Of a stretch of DNA of 64,000 nt, positions 63,701-64,000 are shown in pieces (the stretch's first letter is position 1; each line of letters opens with the position of its first letter). The notes below the pieces were generated by a model. The model saw nothing but the letters and a program-made list of their open reading frames with translations. It was not told where the DNA came from and did not search any database. The DNA is taken from the NCBI GenBank assembly GCA_963576785.1, contig OY756143.1, forward strand, positions 372,001 through 436,000, read 5' to 3'. Origin of the DNA: Chlorophyllum brunneum. Taxonomy: Eukaryota > Basidiomycota > Agaricomycetes > Agaricales > Agaricaceae. Made by a program: the position numbers and the translations under genes.

Positions 63701-64000
63701 TTCTCTCGTTGAACCGTATGTCACTATGTGATATTTTGCAATCATCTGGGCATCTGGTGAATCGTATGACGTGATTGTTCCAATCGATCTCCGGGTTATG
63801 CTTGACCAGCCAGTCGTGTCCGAGATATAAGTCCGCACTTTCCAATTGTGTTACTAGAGCATCGATTTGTTCTGTATGGTTGCCGTTGTTTAATACCAGT
63901 TGTGCTTTGTCCGTTATTTCTCCTTTTTTGTTTTCTGTTCCGTCGGCATTGATTACCCTGATCGGGGTTTCCAGGGGTTTAGTCGGAATCTGTTCTTTGT
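60714..64000 (-). pseudogene. pol: Gypsy-3 pol (5' part cut by window end)
   Basis: Chromodomain (about 60890-60760), DDE integrase (SDRGPQF about 61595), HHCC domain, RNase H, RT with YMDD (about 63065) and most of the protease-linked region. TGA codons at 61053, 62139, about 63441 and 63621 are at the same codons as in Gypsy-2 (23525, 22439, 21137, 20957). No frameshift. The pol stop at 60714 is again an ATGA overlap. Confidence 0.93.

Larger units (their letters stand above)
59379..64000 (-). mobile_element. Gypsy-3: chromovirus, partly in the window
   Basis: 3' LTR 59379-59672, then ORF3 and pol toward the window end; gag and 5' LTR lie beyond. Nearly identical to Gypsy-2, with the same premature TGA codons, but inserted at a different site (Copia-2 gag). 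Left flank TGGGG (59374-59378) is the expected half of a 5-bp duplication. Confidence 0.95.

Noticed and set aside
1..64000. Host protein-coding genes
   Set aside because: Every frame of reasonable length that I could interpret belongs to a retroelement, apart from the unrecognised relic at 30851-31443.

Overview
The window shows no recognisable host gene. It is a dense nest of retrotransposons of the kind found in large, repeat-rich fungal genomes. A fungal source is supported by Ty3/gypsy chromoviruses with a C-terminal chromodomain and a Tf1-like self-priming site, by Tad/I-like LINEs (apurinic-type endonuclease, RT with an FVDD motif, RNase H, C-terminal zinc knuckle), and by CpG-directed decay of older copies. 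A basidiomycete is my guess; the sequence does not prove it.

Layout. 1-10298: two LINE 3' parts on + (A, then B), each ending in poly(A). 10299-10863: endonuclease piece of an older LINE (G). At about 10864 orientation flips, and 10864-27348 on - holds the 5' part of LINE D, the 5' part of LINE C and the rest of G's endonuclease. Two complete gypsy elements are inserted in the ORF1 pieces: Gypsy-1 (11139-17629, -, intact, matching LTRs, TSD TGGTG) and Gypsy-2 (18753-25201, +, broken only by TGA codons, TSD ATAAG). The LINE target-site duplications show that A+D and B+C are each one LINE, split by an inversion whose second breakpoint should lie just left of base 1. 27349-31450 is old, CpG-depleted sequence: a solo gypsy LTR, LINE F fused to a foreign RNA sequence, and an unrecognised decayed ORF. 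31451-51688 is Copia-1 (-), with full-length LINE K (31905-40361, itself holding LINE J) and LINE E (41691-48348) inserted in it. 51689-53381 is the 5' part of Copia-3 (+), inserted in Copia-1's LTR. 53382-53628 is a LINE tail (H). 53629-59378 is Copia-2 (-), with Gypsy-3 (59379 to the window end, -) inserted in it.

Functionally, Gypsy-1 has everything expected of an autonomous element: promoter, self-primer site, gag, protease-RT-RNase H-integrase-chromodomain, polypurine tract, and an extra conserved third ORF of unknown role. The LINEs give ORF1 (RNA-binding, three zinc knuckles) and ORF2 (endonuclease/RT/RNase H), joined by an ATGA stop-start overlap. Most copies are dead through C-to-T type nonsense changes rather than indels.

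Most interesting items: (i) a roughly 1.1-kb non-LINE RNA sequence captured at the 5' side of two independent LINE insertions, carrying three copies of a covarying double hairpin; (ii) the gypsy third ORF, under visible purifying selection; (iii) the reconstructed inversion; (iv) two gypsy copies at different sites sharing the same set of TGA-only interruptions; (v) a large unassigned domain between gag and protease in the Copia elements.
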